A stretch of DNA of 9,029 nt from an uncultured Alphaproteobacteria bacterium (GTDB lineage Bacteria > Pseudomonadota > Alphaproteobacteria > RUG11792). Where the stretch lies: assembly GCA_905236375.1 (NCBI GenBank), contig CAJOOW010000027.1, positions 1-9,029 of the forward strand. Reading direction: 5' to 3'. A program made the translations under genes and the position numbers. How positions within the stretch are numbered: the stretch's first letter is position 1; each line of letters opens with the position of its first letter. The notes beneath the pieces were generated by a model, which made no database searches, was not told where the DNA came from, and saw only the letters and a program-made list of their open reading frames with translations. Of this stretch, positions 6,793-9,029 are shown piece after piece.

Positions 6793-6888
6793 TTTCTTTC
6801 CACAAAATACAAACTATTAAGGGGATGAAATATTGGATTTTTAACGATATACCCCTACACTACACGGAATAGCATATACAATAAAGAA

Positions 6889-6916
6889 TTGTTCATCAAG
6901 AAGATTATTATATAAT
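6889..6916 (+). promoter_or_regulatory. Candidate promoter of infA-uvrB
   Basis: TTGTTC (6889-6894), a 16-base spacer and a perfect TATAAT (6911-6916). The -35 match is only 3/6. It would give a long leader of about 145 bases before infA. The leader contains a possible small stem TTGCG/CGCAA at 6957-6975. Tentative because the whole region is AT-rich. Confidence 0.35.
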
Positions 6917-7068
6917 TCCACAAAAATAGATCTTGAAAGCAACAAAATGTCTGATGTTGCGCAAAAAGCACGCAATTAGCGCTATATATCCAAGAAGATC
7001 GGTTGATTCCTATAAAAATTAGTCGATCCATATTAGAATCTTCCTGAAGAGGAGAGTTGTATTTTTGT

Positions 7069-7287
7069 ATGTCTAAAGAGGATTTAGTAGAGTTTAACGG
7101 AACTGTTATGGAGGTGTTGCCAAACGCAATGTTTCGAGTTGAGTTAGAAAACGGCCACAAGATCCTAGCTCACACATCTGGAAAGATGAAAAAAAATAGA
7201 ATAAGAGTTTTAATGGGAGACAAAGTCACTGTTGAGATGACTCCTTATGATCTCGACAAGGGGAGAATAATTTTCAGAGAAAAATAA
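7069..7287 (+). CDS. infA: Translation initiation factor IF-1
   Basis: A 72-residue S1/OB-fold protein that binds the ribosomal A site during initiation and helps IF-2 and IF-3 select the initiator tRNA. The sequence is almost textbook: [29 protein letters not shown], then [19 protein letters not shown] and [17 protein letters not shown]. The length is normal. The start is ATG at 7069, which matches family starts. A longer frame opens at TTG 7057, but that codon lies 2 bases after the AGGAG (7050-7054), too close for initiation. The AGGAG is 14 bases from the chosen ATG, longer than the usual 5-9. The stop is followed after one base by the uvrB ATG. In many alphaproteobacteria infA is next to maf instead. 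Confidence 0.97.
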   Translation: MSKEDLVEFNGTVMEVLPNAMFRVELENGHKILAHTSGKMKKNRIRVLMGDKVTVEMTPYDLDKGRIIFREK

Positions 7288-7288
7288 A

Positions 7289-9029
7289 ATGGCTGATTTC
7301 CAATTGGTTTCTAAATATAAACCTGCTGGGGATCAGGGGCAAGCGATTGACTTTTTAACAAAAGGAATCAAGGAAAAAGCGAGGGATCAGGTCTTAGTTG
7401 GCGTTACAGGTTCTGGAAAGACTTTCACTGTTGCAAATGTGATCCAAAATTTGAATCGTCCAACTTTGATAATGACACATAACAAGACTCTTGCTGCTCA
7501 GATTTATTCTGAGATGAAAGGTTTCTTTCCTAATAATGCCGTTGAGTATTTTGTTTCATATTATGATTATTATCAGCCGGAAGCTTATGTAGCTCATTCT
7601 GATACGTATATCGAAAAGACTTCGGCAATCAATGAAGAAATAGATAGGATGAGGCATTCCGCCACAAGATCTCTTCTTGAAAGACACGACGTAATCATAG
7701 TTGCAAGCGTTTCTTGCATATATGGCATAGGAGCGATTGAAAGCTATGAAGATGTTATAATGACTTTAAAAGTTGGAGGGAGAATTTCTCCTCAAAAACT
7801 TTGCAGGCAACTCGCTGATTTGCAATATCAGCGAAATGATCTCGAGTTCAAAAGAGGAATCTTTAGATCAACTGGCGATACGATCGAAATTTTCCCAGCC
7901 CATAAATCAGAATCTTTTTGGAAAATAAGTTTCTTTGGCGATGAAATAGAATCGATTACAGAAATCGAATATCCATCAATGAGAAAGATCTCTAAGATGG
8001 CAGAAGTTAAGATTTTTTCAAATTCTTTGTATGTGGCATCTGTTGACGTTATCAATAGAGCTATTTCAGAAATCGAAAAAGATTTGCAAGTCAGATTAAA
8101 GGAATTTGAAAAAGATGGAAAACTTCTCGAAAAACAAAGACTAGAACAAAGGGTCCTTTTTGATATCGAGATGATGAGATCAACAGGAACTTGTTCAGGA
8201 ATCGAAAATTATTCTAGATATTTAACGGGAAGAAAGCCCGGAGAACCTCCCCCAACTCTTTTGGAATATTTGCCAGATGATGCAATTATGATAGTTGATG
8301 AAAGTCATGTTACTGTTCCTCAAGTTCGAGGGATGTTCTTGGGAGATAGATCCAGAAAACAAACTCTTTCTGACTATGGATTCAGATTGCCCTCATGTTT
8401 AGATAACAGGCCTTTAAAATTTGAAGAGTGGGATTTTTTCAGACCTCAAACAATCTTTCTTTCAGCAACTCCTGGAGAATTTGAAATTACAAGAGCAGGA
8501 AAAGAGCATATCGTTGAACAGCGCATAAGGCCAACAGGAATTCTCGATCCAATCTGTGAGGTTAAACCAACTGAAAATCAGATTGATGATTTAATGTATC
8601 AAATCAAGCAGACGAAAGAAAAAGGATTCAGGACTCTTGTCACGACCCTAACGAAAAAGATGGCAGAACATTTAACAGAGTATCTTTCAGAAAATGGAAT
8701 TAATGTAACATATATGCATTCTGATACAGATACTTTGGATCGCATTGAAATTATAAGGGCTTTGAAAGCCGGAGAGTTTGATGTTCTTATTGGAATAAAT
8801 TTATTGAGAGAAGGATTGGATATTCCGGAATGTGCTTTGATTGCAATTTTAGATGCGGATAAAGAAGGGTATTTAAGATCAAGAACAGCGCTTGTTCAAA
8901 CAATAGGAAGAGCAGCAAGAAATACTGAGGGCCGAGTTATCTTATATGCTGATAAAATTACAAAATCGATGAAAGAAGCTTTGGATGAAACAGAACGTCG
9001 AAGAAAAATTCAAAATGAATTTAATATCG
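7289..9029 (+). CDS. uvrB: Excinuclease ABC subunit B (partial, 3' end missing)
   Basis: The damage-verifying helicase-like subunit of nucleotide excision repair. It is loaded by UvrA, opens DNA around a lesion and recruits UvrC. The window holds 580 codons without a stop, out of a usual 660-700. Visible features in order: Walker A GVTGSGKT (residues 38-45), the beta-hairpin [10 protein letters not shown] (91-100) that inserts between strands, the domain 2 region with [13 protein letters not shown], then [21 protein letters not shown], Walker B DESH (337-340), [57 protein letters not shown] and helicase motif [11 protein letters not shown] (537-545). The C-terminal UvrC-binding UVR motif lies beyond the window. 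The ATG is one base after the infA stop with no strong ribosome binding site, so coupled translation is likely. Confidence 0.97.
   Translation, partial: MADFQLVSKYKPAGDQGQAIDFLTKGIKEKARDQVLVGVTGSGKTFTVANVIQNLNRPTLIMTHNKTLAAQIYSEMKGFFPNNAVEYFVSYYDYYQPEAYVAHSDTYIEKTSAINEEIDRMRHSATRSLLERHDVIIVASVSCIYGIGAIESYEDVIMTLKVGGRISPQKLCRQLADLQYQRNDLEFKRGIFRSTGDTIEIFPAHKSESFWKISFFGDEIESITEIEYPSMRKISKMAEVKIFSNSLYVASVDVINRAISEIEKDLQVRLKEFEKDGKLLEKQRLEQRVLFDIEMMRSTGTCSGIENYSRYLTGRKPGEPPPTLLEYLPDDAIMIVDESHVTVPQVRGMFLGDRSRKQTLSDYGFRLPSCLDNRPLKFEEWDFFRPQTIFLSATPGEFEITRAGKEHIVEQRIRPTGILDPICEVKPTENQIDDLMYQIKQTKEKGFRTLVTTLTKKMAEHLTEYLSENGINVTYMHSDTDTLDRIEIIRALKAGEFDVLIGINLLREGLDIPECALIAILDADKEGYLRSRTALVQTIGRAARNTEGRVILYADKITKSMKEALDETERRRKIQNEFNI

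Noticed and set aside
6820..6856. Inverted repeat AGGGG/CCCCT upstream of the exported protein gene
   Set aside because: Only five bases with a 27-base loop; not distinguishable from chance.
6855..7160. A 101-codon minus-strand open frame across the infA leader and 5' end
   Set aside because: It overlaps the start of infA in antisense, has low-complexity content and no family resemblance.
1..9029. A new defence, mobile or CRISPR-like system
   Set aside because: Every substantial frame is a housekeeping, envelope or transport gene apart from one small exported protein; no direct-repeat array, transposase, integrase or toxin-antitoxin pair is visible.

Overview
The window is an AT-rich stretch of a Gram-negative bacterial chromosome. 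It looks like a small-genome, probably host-associated alphaproteobacterium. The ribosomal protein S16 has the alphaproteobacterial-style long Ala/Glu/Lys/Pro tail, and UvrB and IF-1 read like alphaproteobacterial proteins. LpxB and Lgt indicate an outer membrane with lipid A and lipoproteins. The low GC content, an aromatic amino acid permease of a kind common in intracellular bacteria, a decayed transporter and a broken-up ribosomal operon all suggest an endosymbiont or intracellular lineage (Holosporales- or Rickettsiales-like). That placement is inference. Genes end in TAA, TGA and TAG, so the standard bacterial code applies.

Region 1 (1-2709) is envelope and transport. The 3' end of lgt on the plus strand converges on two minus-strand transporter genes. 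The upstream gene is an intact HAAAP-family aromatic amino acid permease. The downstream gene is a CitMHS_2/NhaD-like sodium:proton antiporter, complete in frame over 436 codons except for one internal TAG at codon 139.

Region 2 (2710-3056) is a 347-base divergent intergenic region. It holds a good sigma-70-type promoter for rpsP, a possible promoter for the permease, and a perfect GC-rich hairpin (6-bp arms) in the predicted permease leader.

Region 3 (3057-6132) is a plus-strand translation and lipid A block. rpsP, rimM and lpxB overlap end to start and form one tight operon. The trmD and rplS genes that usually follow rimM are not here. An rluD-type pseudouridine synthase follows under its own near-consensus promoter and ends in a 10-bp hairpin.

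Region 4 (6121-9029) begins with an unrecognised exported 208-residue protein on the minus strand, convergent with rluD. Then infA (IF-1) and uvrB lie on the plus strand with one base between them. uvrB runs off the window after 580 codons.

I found no CRISPR array, insertion sequence, tRNA or rRNA and no sign of a defence or mobile system. Most of the window is housekeeping sequence. The points worth a second look are the nonsense codon in the antiporter, the altered operon neighbours of rimM and infA, the intergenic hairpins, an unusual residue in LpxB, and the orphan exported protein.
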